Below are positions 42,779 through 51,408 of a stretch of DNA of 55,611 nt, piece after piece. The stretch is from UBA4416 sp040386075 (lineage in GTDB: Bacteria; Bacteroidota; Bacteroidia; B-17B0; Aurantibacillaceae): assembly GCA_040386075.1 (NCBI GenBank), contig JAZKGE010000029.1, positions 1 to 55,611 of the forward strand, written 5' to 3'. Below the pieces are notes generated by a model, which searched no databases, was not told where the DNA came from, and was given only the letters and a program-made list of their open reading frames with translations. The position numbers and the translations under genes are program-made. Positions within the stretch are counted from its first letter, which is position 1, and the number at the start of each line of letters is the position of its first letter.

Positions 42779-45634
42779 ATGACTCCTTTTTTACAATACA
42801 TAGCACAATACGTAGCTCAGCATCATCCCAATGATACTGAGCGCTTATGTATAATCTTGCCTAACAAACGGGGAGCTTTGTATTTAAAACAGCATTTGGC
42901 AAAAGCCTTTCAAAAAACCATTTGGTTGCCGTCCATAATTAGTGCAGAAGAGTTGGTAGCAGAATTGTCGGGTTTGCAGCAGGCAGATAGTATTGACCTG
43001 ATCTGTGATCTGTATGCCGTTTACGTTTCTATCTTAAAAGAAAAGGCCGAGTCGTTTGATGCCTTTGCAAAATGGGGGACCTTGATGTTGCAGGATTTTA
43101 ATGAAGCCGACCGTTATCTGGTTGATACTGACGCTTTGTACCAAAATTTAAAAGAGATCAAAGAAATAGAAAGCTGGAGTTTGAGTGCCGAAAGTTTAAC
43201 CGGTACCCAGCAGGATTATGTGGATTTTATGTTCCAAATGGGAACTATCTATAAAGCATTTGCCGAAGTGTTACTTCAAAAAAAGCAGGCTTATCAGGGT
43301 TTAATGTACCGAAAGGCTGTAGAGAATTACAAGGGATCTGGTTATTTAAATCAATTCTCCAAAGTGCTGATCTGTGGATTCAATGCTTTGAATAAAGCTG
43401 AAACGATCATTTTCTCGGATCTTGTAAAAGAAAATAAAGCGGATATTATCTGGGATGCGGATAGCTATTATGTGAATAATGAAGAGTACGAAGCCGGCTT
43501 ATTCCTGCGTAAAAACTTTAGCAATACATGGCTCGATACAAAAAATAATATCGGGAACTATTTTAAAGAGATCCCTAAACATATTGATATTGTAGCAGTG
43601 CCTAAACAAATGGGGCAAGCCCAGGTAGTTTCTCACCAACTACATGAATGGATCAAGCAAGGCAAGTCTTTAAGCAAAACGGCTGTTGTATTGGCCGACG
43701 AAAGTTTGTTGTTCCCTGTATTGAATCAATTACCAAAGGAAGTTGAGCATGTGAATATAACCATGGAATACCCTTTGCGTTTATCTCCTATTTACGATCT
43801 GATGGATAACCTGATCTCATTGCATCAATCCACTCAAAAAGCGGGAGCATCAGCTAGTTTTTATTTTGCCGATATTTTTAAGATCCTCCAGAATTCTTTA
43901 TTCAAAAAGTATTACAGATCTTTTCAACCCACTGTTCCATTGCAATCTATCATCCAAAAAATAGTTGATAAGAATTACGTATGGTTAAACACTAAAGTAC
44001 TGGCCGAATTATTTGAAGAAAATTATAAATACATTGAAGGATTATTTAATGCCTGGCCAAACTCGGCACAAGGTATTTCATCTATGTCGCAGATCATTCA
44101 GGTATTTAATACATCCGATCATGAAGCTCTGCAATTATCTCCTACTGAGAAAGAATATCTGCATGTGTTCACCAAATATTTTAACCGACTGCAATCATTG
44201 ATACAAACTCATAGTTATTTAGATTCGCTTATAACTTTAAAAAGCTTGTATAAACAAATTATTGGCGCCGCTTCAGTGCCTTTTATTGGCGAACCATTAC
44301 AGGGTTTGCAAATTATGGGTGTGTTGGAAACCCGTACACTCGATTTTGAGAATATCATTTTATTGGGCGTAAACGAAGGTGTTTTACCTTCAGGTAAGTC
44401 TTCTAACTCATTTATTCCTAATGATTTAAAACGCTATCATGGAATGCCGTTATATGGAGATAAGGATGCTGTTTATGCCTATCACTTTTACCGGATCTTA
44501 CAAAGGGCAAGCAATGTATTGATCACCTACAATACCGAACATAGTGTGCTGGGTTCAGGAGAAAAAAGCCGGTTCATTACTCAGTTGCAATTTGAATTAC
44601 AAAAATATGATCCGGAGCATAGTATCTCTGAACAAATGCTGAGCGGAGAAAGTTTGCCTGCCAGTGCCCGCAATGTGATCGCTTTTGAGAAAAGTGATTT
44701 CAATCTCGCTCCAATCATTAAAAAGTTAACAACCAATGATGAATACAGTGGATTGAGTCCTTCGGCTTTAATTACTTATAAAGATTGTGCATTACGTTTC
44801 TTTTTCAGGTACGGTGCAGGTATTAAAGAAACAGATGATGTAGAGGAAAGTGCCGAAGCAAACACACAAGGCTCCATTTTACATGAATCGCTGGAAATGC
44901 TTTACAAGCCTTATATCGGAAGAGTGTTAACAGAAACTGACATTAAACAATGTATCTCTAAAACAGAAGAGAGTGTTAACCTGGTTTTTCAAAACTATTT
45001 TAGTCAGCGTGAAAGCCAGTTCGGCAAGAATTTTTTGCAACGAAAAGTACTCTATGAATACGTTAATAAGTTATTGAGAAATGATCTAAAGCTTATTCAG
45101 AACTCACAAAAGACCAATGAACTATTGAGTTTAATTGATCTGGAAAAATCTTTATTGGCTTCTGTAATGATCAATATCAAAGGGGGCAGTACAACGGTTT
45201 ATTTAAAAGGCTCGGCCGATAGAATAGATAAAGTAGGTAATAAGATCAGGATCATTGATTACAAATCATCGGTTAAGCCCGATGATAAATTCAAATTTAC
45301 AGGTTTCGAAGATCTGTTCAAAGATAGTAAGTACAATAAAATGCTGCAACTGTTCATGTATGCGTGGTTTGTTGTTAAAAATAATATAGCGCGCCCCGAA
45401 GAATTACAGCCTTGCATCATCCCGTTTAAAAAATTTGAAGAACAACCTAAATTCATACTCGAAGACTCTAAAGGAGGAGGCATTTTAAATTTCACTACTG
45501 AGTTGTTGGATGAATTTGAAGATCGGTTAAAACAGGAGATCACTGAAATCATTTCGGGTGATTTGGCCTTTACGCAAACCGATGATCTTAAAAAGTGCGA
45601 GTACTGCGCTTATGCAACTATTTGTAACATCTAG
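42779..45634 (+). CDS. AddB-like PD-(D/E)XK nuclease/helicase-related protein
   Basis: About 951 residues. ATG 42779 is preferred over TTG 42728 because it begins MTPFLQYIAQYVAQHHPNDT followed by the family motif ERLCIILPNKRGALYLKQHL. The N-terminal two thirds resemble an inactivated UvrD-like helicase (no Walker A lysine motif; NIILLGVNEGVLPSGKSSNS near residue 530 is the AddB-like motif). The C-terminal nuclease has RIIDYKSS (PD-(D/E)XK, about residue 825) and the four-cysteine cluster: Cys in KDCALRFFFRYG and three in CEYCAYATIC, consistent with an iron-sulfur staple. In AddAB, this subunit processes double-strand breaks. The AddA partner gene is not in the window. Confidence 0.9.
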   Translation: MTPFLQYIAQYVAQHHPNDTERLCIILPNKRGALYLKQHLAKAFQKTIWLPSIISAEELVAELSGLQQADSIDLICDLYAVYVSILKEKAESFDAFAKWGTLMLQDFNEADRYLVDTDALYQNLKEIKEIESWSLSAESLTGTQQDYVDFMFQMGTIYKAFAEVLLQKKQAYQGLMYRKAVENYKGSGYLNQFSKVLICGFNALNKAETIIFSDLVKENKADIIWDADSYYVNNEEYEAGLFLRKNFSNTWLDTKNNIGNYFKEIPKHIDIVAVPKQMGQAQVVSHQLHEWIKQGKSLSKTAVVLADESLLFPVLNQLPKEVEHVNITMEYPLRLSPIYDLMDNLISLHQSTQKAGASASFYFADIFKILQNSLFKKYYRSFQPTVPLQSIIQKIVDKNYVWLNTKVLAELFEENYKYIEGLFNAWPNSAQGISSMSQIIQVFNTSDHEALQLSPTEKEYLHVFTKYFNRLQSLIQTHSYLDSLITLKSLYKQIIGAASVPFIGEPLQGLQIMGVLETRTLDFENIILLGVNEGVLPSGKSSNSFIPNDLKRYHGMPLYGDKDAVYAYHFYRILQRASNVLITYNTEHSVLGSGEKSRFITQLQFELQKYDPEHSISEQMLSGESLPASARNVIAFEKSDFNLAPIIKKLTTNDEYSGLSPSALITYKDCALRFFFRYGAGIKETDDVEESAEANTQGSILHESLEMLYKPYIGRVLTETDIKQCISKTEESVNLVFQNYFSQRESQFGKNFLQRKVLYEYVNKLLRNDLKLIQNSQKTNELLSLIDLEKSLLASVMINIKGGSTTVYLKGSADRIDKVGNKIRIIDYKSSVKPDDKFKFTGFEDLFKDSKYNKMLQLFMYAWFVVKNNIARPEELQPCIIPFKKFEEQPKFILEDSKGGGILNFTTELLDEFEDRLKQEITEIISGDLAFTQTDDLKKCEYCAYATICNI

Positions 45635-45732
45635 AAGTCCTAACAGTCCGATGTTTATAAATTCCTCTCAATCAATTCTATGGATCAGGATCTAGACCTA
45701 ATTTTATAGGTATTAATCATAGATCAAATCGC

Positions 45733-46695
45733 ATGCTGTTTTTTTTTAAAAGGCTAGTCCTTACTGTAACATTATTGTTAAGTGTTAATCTTGGTTTTTC
45801 ACAAGCTATAACTGTAGATTTTGAAGGTCAGGTATCAAATGATAATGCTATTCTATCCGAAAGTATCGTTCAGGTATTGCAGGATGGAAAGCTACTTACA
45901 TCATTTAAGACCGATCAATATGGTAACTACAATGTGTATTTACCTTTGGGTGGAGATTACCTGATCTCGATCTCTAAAAATAACTATGTACAAAAATATT
46001 TTAGTGTCAGCACTAAAAACGTACCTGCCGATCAGGCAAATTTAAAATTCCCTGCTATCAGGGCCGATATTGATCTATTCAAATATTACGAAGGAGTAGA
46101 TTATTCGTTATTTGATGAGCCTATCAATAAGTTTTTTTACAATACCCGTAAAGGAAATTTTGATTATGATAAAGATTATCTGAAGCAAAAAAAAGAAGCC
46201 ATGAGACTGGTTAAACAGGCCGAAAAGAAAGCGATTTTACTGGCTATGCAAAAAAATGAAGCAAAGCAAAAAGAACTGGCAAAAGCACCTGATAAAAAAG
46301 AAGAAGCTAAAAAGTTAGAAGAAGAAAAGAAAGTACTGGATGCTAAATTGGCAAAACAAACCTTGATGGAGAAGTTGATCGAGGAGGAGAAACCTATTTT
46401 GCAGATCAATAAACCAACAAACGATATTACTCTAAACATTGTAGCGGCCGATAAAGAATCAAGTACAAAGATGATCGATAAAAAGATCAATGAGTTGGTT
46501 ACCAAATACAAGCAAGGTGTTACCGAGGAAAAAAGGGAAGGACAAGGCATTATCATCATTAAAAGAGTAGTGGTGCGCGATCAGGAAGCCTGGGTTTACG
46601 AAAAAAAGATCTTCAACTGGGGCGGAGTAGCTTATTTTAGAGATAAACAACGCATTACCGCCAGCACCTTCAATATGGAAACCAATGTAAACTAA
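45733..46695 (+). CDS. Secreted protein with carboxypeptidase-regulatory-like domain and coiled coil
   Basis: A 320-residue protein with a signal peptide (FFKRLVLTVTLLLSVNLGFSQ). Residues ~24-115 are a CarboxypepD_reg-like beta sandwich (ITVDFEGQVSNDNAILSESI, FKTDQYGNYNVYLPLGGDYL). A charged coiled coil fills about 150-225 (KQAEKKAILLAMQKNEAKQK; KLEEEKKVLDAKLAKQ), and the final ~80 residues form a small beta domain ending VAYFRDKQRITASTFNMET. The coiled coil plus regulatory-like fold suggests a structural or assembly role in the periplasm or at the outer membrane; no enzyme motif is seen. It does not belong to a family I can name. Confidence 0.8.
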   Translation: MLFFFKRLVLTVTLLLSVNLGFSQAITVDFEGQVSNDNAILSESIVQVLQDGKLLTSFKTDQYGNYNVYLPLGGDYLISISKNNYVQKYFSVSTKNVPADQANLKFPAIRADIDLFKYYEGVDYSLFDEPINKFFYNTRKGNFDYDKDYLKQKKEAMRLVKQAEKKAILLAMQKNEAKQKELAKAPDKKEEAKKLEEEKKVLDAKLAKQTLMEKLIEEEKPILQINKPTNDITLNIVAADKESSTKMIDKKINELVTKYKQGVTEEKREGQGIIIIKRVVVRDQEAWVYEKKIFNWGGVAYFRDKQRITASTFNMETNVN

Positions 46696-46756
46696 CAGTA
46701 TACATTCACTTAAGCAAACATCACTTACACAGTTTTTTGGACAGTCTCATCGTGTA

Positions 46757-46832
46757 AATTCCCACAGGCATCAATTGAACTCTGACAGGGCTTGAGATAA
46801 CTCTGACAGGGACTGTGTGAACTCTGACAGGG
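46757..46832. repeat. 21-bp direct repeat array upstream of fabD
   Basis: The 13-mer AACTCTGACAGGG occurs three times, unchanged, at 46778-46790, 46799-46811 and 46820-46832, that is at steps of exactly 21 bp with eight variable bases between. A fourth, degenerate copy (AATTCCCACAGGC, 9 of 13 matching) stands at 46757 in register, and a broken one (AACTCT-aa-ACAGC) at 46848. The array lies 144 bases ahead of the fabD start. Confidence 0.8.
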
Positions 46833-46975
46833 AATAGATTGCACCCAAACTCTAAACAGCAACACATCAATTAACACCCAATCGTTAGTTACTAATTGGG
46901 AAAATCCTGTCACTTTTTGGCTTAAATTCCTTATATTTATGGTTTTAACCAAACAAACAAAACTACGCACTCTTT

Positions 46976-47863
46976 ATGAAGAAAGCATTTGTATTTCCGG
47001 GCCAGGGTTCTCAGTTCTCCGGAATGGGAAAAGACTTATATGACAATTCTGACCTTGCAAAAAAACTATTTCACCAGGCAAACGATATTTTAGGATTTAA
47101 TATTACCGATACCATGTTTACAGGTACCGCGGAAGAACTACAACAAACCAAAGTAACTCAACCCGCTGTATTTTTGCATTCTGTTATTTTAGCAGCTACC
47201 ATCGGCGAATCTTTTATTCCCGATATGGTTGCGGGTCACTCTTTGGGAGAATTTTCGGCTTTAGTTGCCAATAAAACATTGAGTTTTGAAAGCGCTTTGA
47301 CCTTAGTATCAAAACGTGCTTTGGCTATGCAAAAAGCCTGCGAGATCAATCCATCAACAATGGCTGCTGTATTGAATTTAGCAGATGATGTTATTGAGAA
47401 TATTTGTAAAGAAATAACAGATAGTGGCCACGTAGTAGTGGCAGCTAACTATAATTGCCCGGGACAGTTGGTAATTTCAGGATCAATTGAAGGAATTAAT
47501 ATTGCCTGTGAGAAAATGAAAGCGGCCGGTGCTAAACGTGCTTTGGTGTTACCTGTGGGCGGCGCATTTCACTCGCCATTAATGGAGCCTGCCCGTGTTG
47601 AACTGGAAGCCGCTATCAATGCAACAACCTTTAATCAACCAATTTGTCCGGTTTACCAAAATGTTACGGCCAATGCTGTATCTAACCCGGATGATATTAA
47701 AAAGAATTTAATAGTACAATTAACAGCCCCTGTAAAATGGACACAAACTGTAACACAAATGATCGCCGATGGCGCCACTCATTTTACCGAAGTTGGTCCT
47801 GGTAAAGTATTGCAAGGGCTTGTTAAAAAAGTAAATCCAAACATAGAAACCATTAGCGCTTAA
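46976..47863 (+). CDS. fabD: Malonyl-CoA:ACP transacylase FabD
   Basis: A 295-residue malonyl-CoA-acyl-carrier-protein transacylase, which loads malonyl units on ACP for fatty acid synthesis. The nucleophile elbow VAGHSLGEFSAL (Ser at about residue 90), the N-terminal FPGQGSQFSGMGKDLY, the RALAMQKAC arginine near 119 and the catalytic His in LPVGGAFHSPLM near 200 are all present, and the length is normal. It appears to head a close-packed gene run: the next start is 5 bases after its stop. The 280-base upstream gap contains the 21-bp repeat array. Confidence 0.96.
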   Translation: MKKAFVFPGQGSQFSGMGKDLYDNSDLAKKLFHQANDILGFNITDTMFTGTAEELQQTKVTQPAVFLHSVILAATIGESFIPDMVAGHSLGEFSALVANKTLSFESALTLVSKRALAMQKACEINPSTMAAVLNLADDVIENICKEITDSGHVVVAANYNCPGQLVISGSIEGINIACEKMKAAGAKRALVLPVGGAFHSPLMEPARVELEAAINATTFNQPICPVYQNVTANAVSNPDDIKKNLIVQLTAPVKWTQTVTQMIADGATHFTEVGPGKVLQGLVKKVNPNIETISA

Positions 47864-47868
47864 TTATC

Positions 47869-48585
47869 ATGTGTAAAAAGATCATTATTTGTTTTGTGCT
47901 GTTCCATCTGACATGTCAGATGCGTGCACAGTTTTTCAGAGGTGCCGGATTTTTTATTGGTGCTACTACTGCCAGCGATCGATACCGCAACCTGAACCCC
48001 GTAGATAATGATACTTATGCGCATGCCTTGCCGGCGCCGTCTCATCGTTCAGCAGAGTTGCCAAGTTTTAGTGTGGGCATATTAGGGGAGTTTTTAAGAT
48101 ATGAACATATCCGCTGGCAAACAGAATTTGAATATTGCACCAAAGGAGGAATTGAAAATCCATCGGTAGCTCCGGGAACAGGAGTGAGAGTAGGCGCAAG
48201 CCCTAATGTGTTTACATACATTCAATGGAATAATTACGCCAAGATCTTTGGAAATTACGGGCGAAGAGGCATCCCTTACATTATGCTGGGTGCACGCCTT
48301 GGATATAATCTTTCCAGGAGTATAACTGCCTATCCGGGCATAACCGCACTGTATCCTAAAATTAATTTAACCCCTGATGCAGGAATTGGTTATGAATTCA
48401 ATTCACGCCGCCGTTGGCATTTCTTTACCGAATTTCATTACAATCCGGATGCTATTAAATTCATAGTTCCACCCGTTGTATACTGGCAACGTATGTTTGA
48501 ATTGAGAATTGGCTTAATATACAGACCAAAAGGAAAAGCGATCGATGATTGCAATGCCCCAAGATATCACGGAAGTAATTATTAA
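47869..48585 (+). CDS. Outer membrane beta-barrel protein
   Basis: A 238-residue protein with a signal peptide (CKKIIICFVLFHLTCQMRAQ) and a beta-strand-rich body with alternating aromatic residues (SFSVGILGEFLRYEHIRWQT, YIQWNNYAKIFGNYGRRGIP, YIMLGARLGYNLSRSI, IGYEFNSRRRWHFFTEFHYN). The C-terminus ends in a strand-rich segment (MFELRIGLIYRPKGKA). This fits the small 8-stranded outer-membrane barrels of Bacteroidota, related to PorT-like or OmpA-like barrels. Probable operon member after fabD; its function is not evident. Confidence 0.82.
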   Translation: MCKKIIICFVLFHLTCQMRAQFFRGAGFFIGATTASDRYRNLNPVDNDTYAHALPAPSHRSAELPSFSVGILGEFLRYEHIRWQTEFEYCTKGGIENPSVAPGTGVRVGASPNVFTYIQWNNYAKIFGNYGRRGIPYIMLGARLGYNLSRSITAYPGITALYPKINLTPDAGIGYEFNSRRRWHFFTEFHYNPDAIKFIVPPVVYWQRMFELRIGLIYRPKGKAIDDCNAPRYHGSNY

Positions 48586-48604
48586 AATTAAAATAGTTTA
48601 AGAT

Positions 48605-49822
48605 ATGGTAATGACCAAAGATGTTCTGTTTTCTTTAACCAAAGGTGGTTATGCTCCGCAGGAAGAAATGCTGGAAGTAGCACGTAAAAAAGGCAAATTA
48701 TATATTGGTATTCCTAAAGAAATGGCGTTCCAGGAAAACAGGGTTCCTTTGGTTCCGGATGCAGTTGCCTTATTGGTAAACAACGGACATAAAATTGTTG
48801 TCGAAGCCGGCGCAGGTTCAGCAGCACATTTTGAAGATACAGATTATAGTGAAGCAGGAGCAGAGATCGTTTATTCCTGCGATGAAGTTTACAAAGCTGA
48901 TATCATTTTAAAAATTGCTCCCCCAACATTGGATGAGATTGAATGTATGAAAGCAAAGCAAACCTTATTCTCTGCCTTGCAATTAACTGTTCAGCCCGAA
49001 GATTTTTTAAAAAAATTAGTTGCTAAAAAATTAAACTGTGTAGCTTTTGATCTGATCACCGATGATGCAGGGATCTTCCCGGTAATTCGTGCCATGGGCG
49101 AAATTGCAGGAGGAACATCCATATTGGTTGCGGCCGAGTTATTAAGTAATGCCAATGGTGGAGTAGGTTCTATCCTGGGAGGTATCAGTGGTATCTCTCC
49201 AACAGAGGTTGTTATTATTGGTGCAGGAACTGTTGGCGAGTTTGCTGCAAGAGCTGCTTTAGGATTAGGAGCAACCGTAAAAGTTTTTGATAATTCAACA
49301 TCGCGTTTACGCCGTTTGCAAAGCCAGTTAGGAACAAGAATATTTACTTCTGTGATCGTTCCAAAAGTATTAGAGAAACATTTAAAATCAGCTGATGTTG
49401 CTATTGGAGCTTTAAGAGCATCCAAAGGCAGAACACCATGTATTGTTTCTGATAACATGGTTGCGGAAATGAAAACAGGATCAGTGATCATTGATGTTAG
49501 TATCGATCAGGGAGGTGTGTTTGAAACATCATCTGTAACTAATCATACAAAACCTGTTTTTCGTAAGCACGGTGTAATTCATTACTGTGTACCGAACATT
49601 CCTTCGCGTGTGGCACGTACAGCCTCTTATGCTTTCAGTAATATTTTTCAACAAATATTATTGAACATGGGTGATGAAGGCGGTTTTGATAGTTTGGTGC
49701 GTAAAGACTCAGGAGTAAGAAGCGGTGTATATATATATAACGGTATATTAACCAATCAATTTTTAGGTGAAACCTTTAATTTGCCACACAAGGATATTAA
49801 CCTGTTAATGGCTGCAATGTAA
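48605..49822 (+). CDS. ald: Alanine dehydrogenase
   Basis: A 405-residue alanine dehydrogenase/PNT family enzyme, which interconverts alanine and pyruvate with NAD. The N-terminal IGIPKEMAFQENRVPLVPDA is the PNT signature (conserved Arg and Lys), the NAD-binding Rossmann fold reads VVIIGAGTVGEFAARAALGL (about residues 200-220) followed by VKVFDNSTSRLRRLQ, and the substrate site VSIDQGGVFETS (about 300) closes it. Two in-frame ATGs exist (48605 and 48611). It is followed by a short membrane protein 2 bases after its stop. Confidence 0.95.
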   Translation: MVMTKDVLFSLTKGGYAPQEEMLEVARKKGKLYIGIPKEMAFQENRVPLVPDAVALLVNNGHKIVVEAGAGSAAHFEDTDYSEAGAEIVYSCDEVYKADIILKIAPPTLDEIECMKAKQTLFSALQLTVQPEDFLKKLVAKKLNCVAFDLITDDAGIFPVIRAMGEIAGGTSILVAAELLSNANGGVGSILGGISGISPTEVVIIGAGTVGEFAARAALGLGATVKVFDNSTSRLRRLQSQLGTRIFTSVIVPKVLEKHLKSADVAIGALRASKGRTPCIVSDNMVAEMKTGSVIIDVSIDQGGVFETSSVTNHTKPVFRKHGVIHYCVPNIPSRVARTASYAFSNIFQQILLNMGDEGGFDSLVRKDSGVRSGVYIYNGILTNQFLGETFNLPHKDINLLMAAM

Positions 49823-49824
49823 TT

Positions 49825-50229
49825 ATGAACTTTTGGCAACGTTTTCGTTTTTTTCTGGTTGGCTTTGTACCAGGTTGTATCATATTAATTTTTATAATAA
49901 ATAAAAAAGGCTGCAGTAGTCCCAATGAACTGAAAATGCTGGAGCTAAGGCATCAGTATATGGAACTTGGCGAGAAAGCAAAATGTAAACTAAAATGTTT
50001 GGGAACACCCGAAAAGATCTTCCAGATCAATATGAGAGATTACGTTGTAAATTATGATCTGAGTGATATTCATAAAAAGCCCTATGGTTTTTATTACCTG
50101 CAAGCTGCAGACGACAAAAAAGCAATTTATGAGATGGCGGCAGAGGACAGAGATACAGTAACCTATATCAACGATATCAAATTATTAAATACAGCGTCTG
50201 CAAACTGCAATTGCGACACCATTAACTAA
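49825..50229 (+). CDS. Small membrane-anchored protein, DUF4258-like
   Basis: A 134-residue protein with one N-terminal helix (FRFFLVGFVPGCIILIFIIN) and a small cysteine-containing soluble domain (KAKCKLKCLGTPEKIFQINM). The layout, a QRF...GF...GC N-terminus followed by a compact domain, and the position right after ald resemble a DUF4258-type protein found beside ald in flavobacteria; this is a tentative match by memory and not proven by sequence motifs. The start ATG 49825 is 2 bases after the ald stop; its stop TAA shares a base with the ATG of the next gene (TAATG), indicating translational coupling. Confidence 0.7.
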   Translation: MNFWQRFRFFLVGFVPGCIILIFIINKKGCSSPNELKMLELRHQYMELGEKAKCKLKCLGTPEKIFQINMRDYVVNYDLSDIHKKPYGFYYLQAADDKKAIYEMAAEDRDTVTYINDIKLLNTASANCNCDTIN

Positions 50230-50789
50230 TGGAAACACAATTAAAAACAGATCTCTCTAAGTTTAATAACGACTGGTACAAAAAAGGTGGCAGCTCGGTA
50301 AAACGCATTTCGTGGTATATATTAAATGCAACCTTTTTTAATTCAGCTTTTCCAATTATGTCATTCAAACGTTTTTTATTGCGTTTGTTTGGTGCTAAAG
50401 TGGGAAAGGGTGTTGTTATTAAACCATTTGTTAATATTAAATATCCATGGCGGTTGCGCATTGGTAATCATGTGTGGATAGGCGAAAAGGTATGGATCGA
50501 TAATTTAGGCTTGGTAGTACTGCATGATAATACCTGTGTATCGCAAGGAGCCATGTTATTGTGCGGTAATCACCATTATAAAAAAGTTGCTTTCGATCTG
50601 ATAGTAGGGAATATTACCATTGAAGAAGGTGCCTGGATCGGTGCGCAATGCGTTGTTTGCCCCGGCGTAAAAGTTGGCAGCCATGCCGTGTTAACAGTTA
50701 ACAGTGTGGCTACAGCGCGTTTAGAGCCCTGGAGTATTTACCAGGGAAATCCTGCGGTTAAAATTAAGGATAGGATTATCAAGGGATAA
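50229..50789 (+). CDS. WcaF-like hexapeptide-repeat acetyltransferase
   Basis: A 186-residue left-handed beta-helix acyltransferase. The N-terminal segment (FNNDWYKKGGSSVKRISWYI) matches the WcaF family, followed by hexapeptide repeats from about residue 60 (VKYPWRLRIGNHVWIGEKVW-like; ITIEEGAWIGAQCVVCPGVK) and the family's NHHYKKVAFDLIVGNI loop with the catalytic His region. It probably O-acetylates a sugar of an exopolysaccharide or O-antigen intermediate with acetyl-CoA. Its start overlaps the previous stop by one base, so it is the last gene of a run beginning at fabD. The 200-base downstream gap shows no gene. Confidence 0.88.
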   Translation: METQLKTDLSKFNNDWYKKGGSSVKRISWYILNATFFNSAFPIMSFKRFLLRLFGAKVGKGVVIKPFVNIKYPWRLRIGNHVWIGEKVWIDNLGLVVLHDNTCVSQGAMLLCGNHHYKKVAFDLIVGNITIEEGAWIGAQCVVCPGVKVGSHAVLTVNSVATARLEPWSIYQGNPAVKIKDRIIKG

Positions 50790-50992
50790 TTGTATCGCCA
50801 ACTTGTTAATCAAGCAATAATGATTTTTCTTTTGATGTAAGAAAAAAAGTTTTTTGTTGTAGCACTAAAGCCAAATGTGCTAAAAACGCCTTTAATGGTA
50901 GTATAAAATCAAATCGTATTATCTAATTTTGAAAGAAATCAGGATAGCGTTATATAGTGCGCTTCTTTTTTTATCTAAAACTATTTTATACA

Positions 50993-51391
50993 ATGTTAGC
51001 AACGCAAGCAAATGAAATTCATGTATTATATATAGATCATGAGAAACATAATTTAAATTCATTTACGGCAACATTCAGAAAAATCTTCAGGGTATCTACA
51101 GCAAACTCTCTCAAAGCTGCAGAAACAATATGCATGAGTAACAACATTCATGTCATCATTATAGATCAGTATCTGTTAACAAAAGCAGGAACAAAGCTGC
51201 TTTTTTTTGCGATTAAATACATTCATCAAACACGGATACTATTAACCGGTTTTGCTGATACTGATCATCTTGAAACCGCTGTTCGTGACGGGCATATTTA
51301 CGCCTATTTTCAGAAGCCCTGGAATGAAACGAAATTACGGAATGCTATTGAAGGAGGCTATATTTTATATGATCAACGACAGAGAAATTAA
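50993..51391 (+). CDS. Single-domain response regulator
   Basis: A 132-residue receiver domain with no output domain. ATG 50993 is chosen over GTG 50957, because the added 12 residues are hydrophobic and outside the fold. Features: acidic pair region VLYIDHEKHN (about residue 10), phosphoacceptor Asp in VIIIDQYLL (about residue 58), the Thr of ILLTGFAD (85) and the Lys of YFQKPW (107). Bacteroidota relatives of this type are usually the receiver part of kinase-linked pathways. It stands alone, so its partner kinase is elsewhere. A TAATTTTG -7-like box lies at 50924-50931. Confidence 0.87.
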   Translation: MLATQANEIHVLYIDHEKHNLNSFTATFRKIFRVSTANSLKAAETICMSNNIHVIIIDQYLLTKAGTKLLFFAIKYIHQTRILLTGFADTDHLETAVRDGHIYAYFQKPWNETKLRNAIEGGYILYDQRQRN

Positions 51392-51408
51392 AACAGAGAA
51401 ATCATCAC

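Noticed and set aside
46757..46832. Could be a tiny CRISPR array
   Set aside because: The 13-bp repeats and 8-bp spacers are far too short, and no cas gene is in the window.
46725..46970. Minus-strand frame of 81 codons with heptapeptide repeats containing PCQS
   Set aside because: The repeats come from the 21-bp DNA array, which is a multiple of three; there is no signal or family homology, the frame sits in a promoter-like region, and the repeats continue in a degenerate, frame-neutral way.
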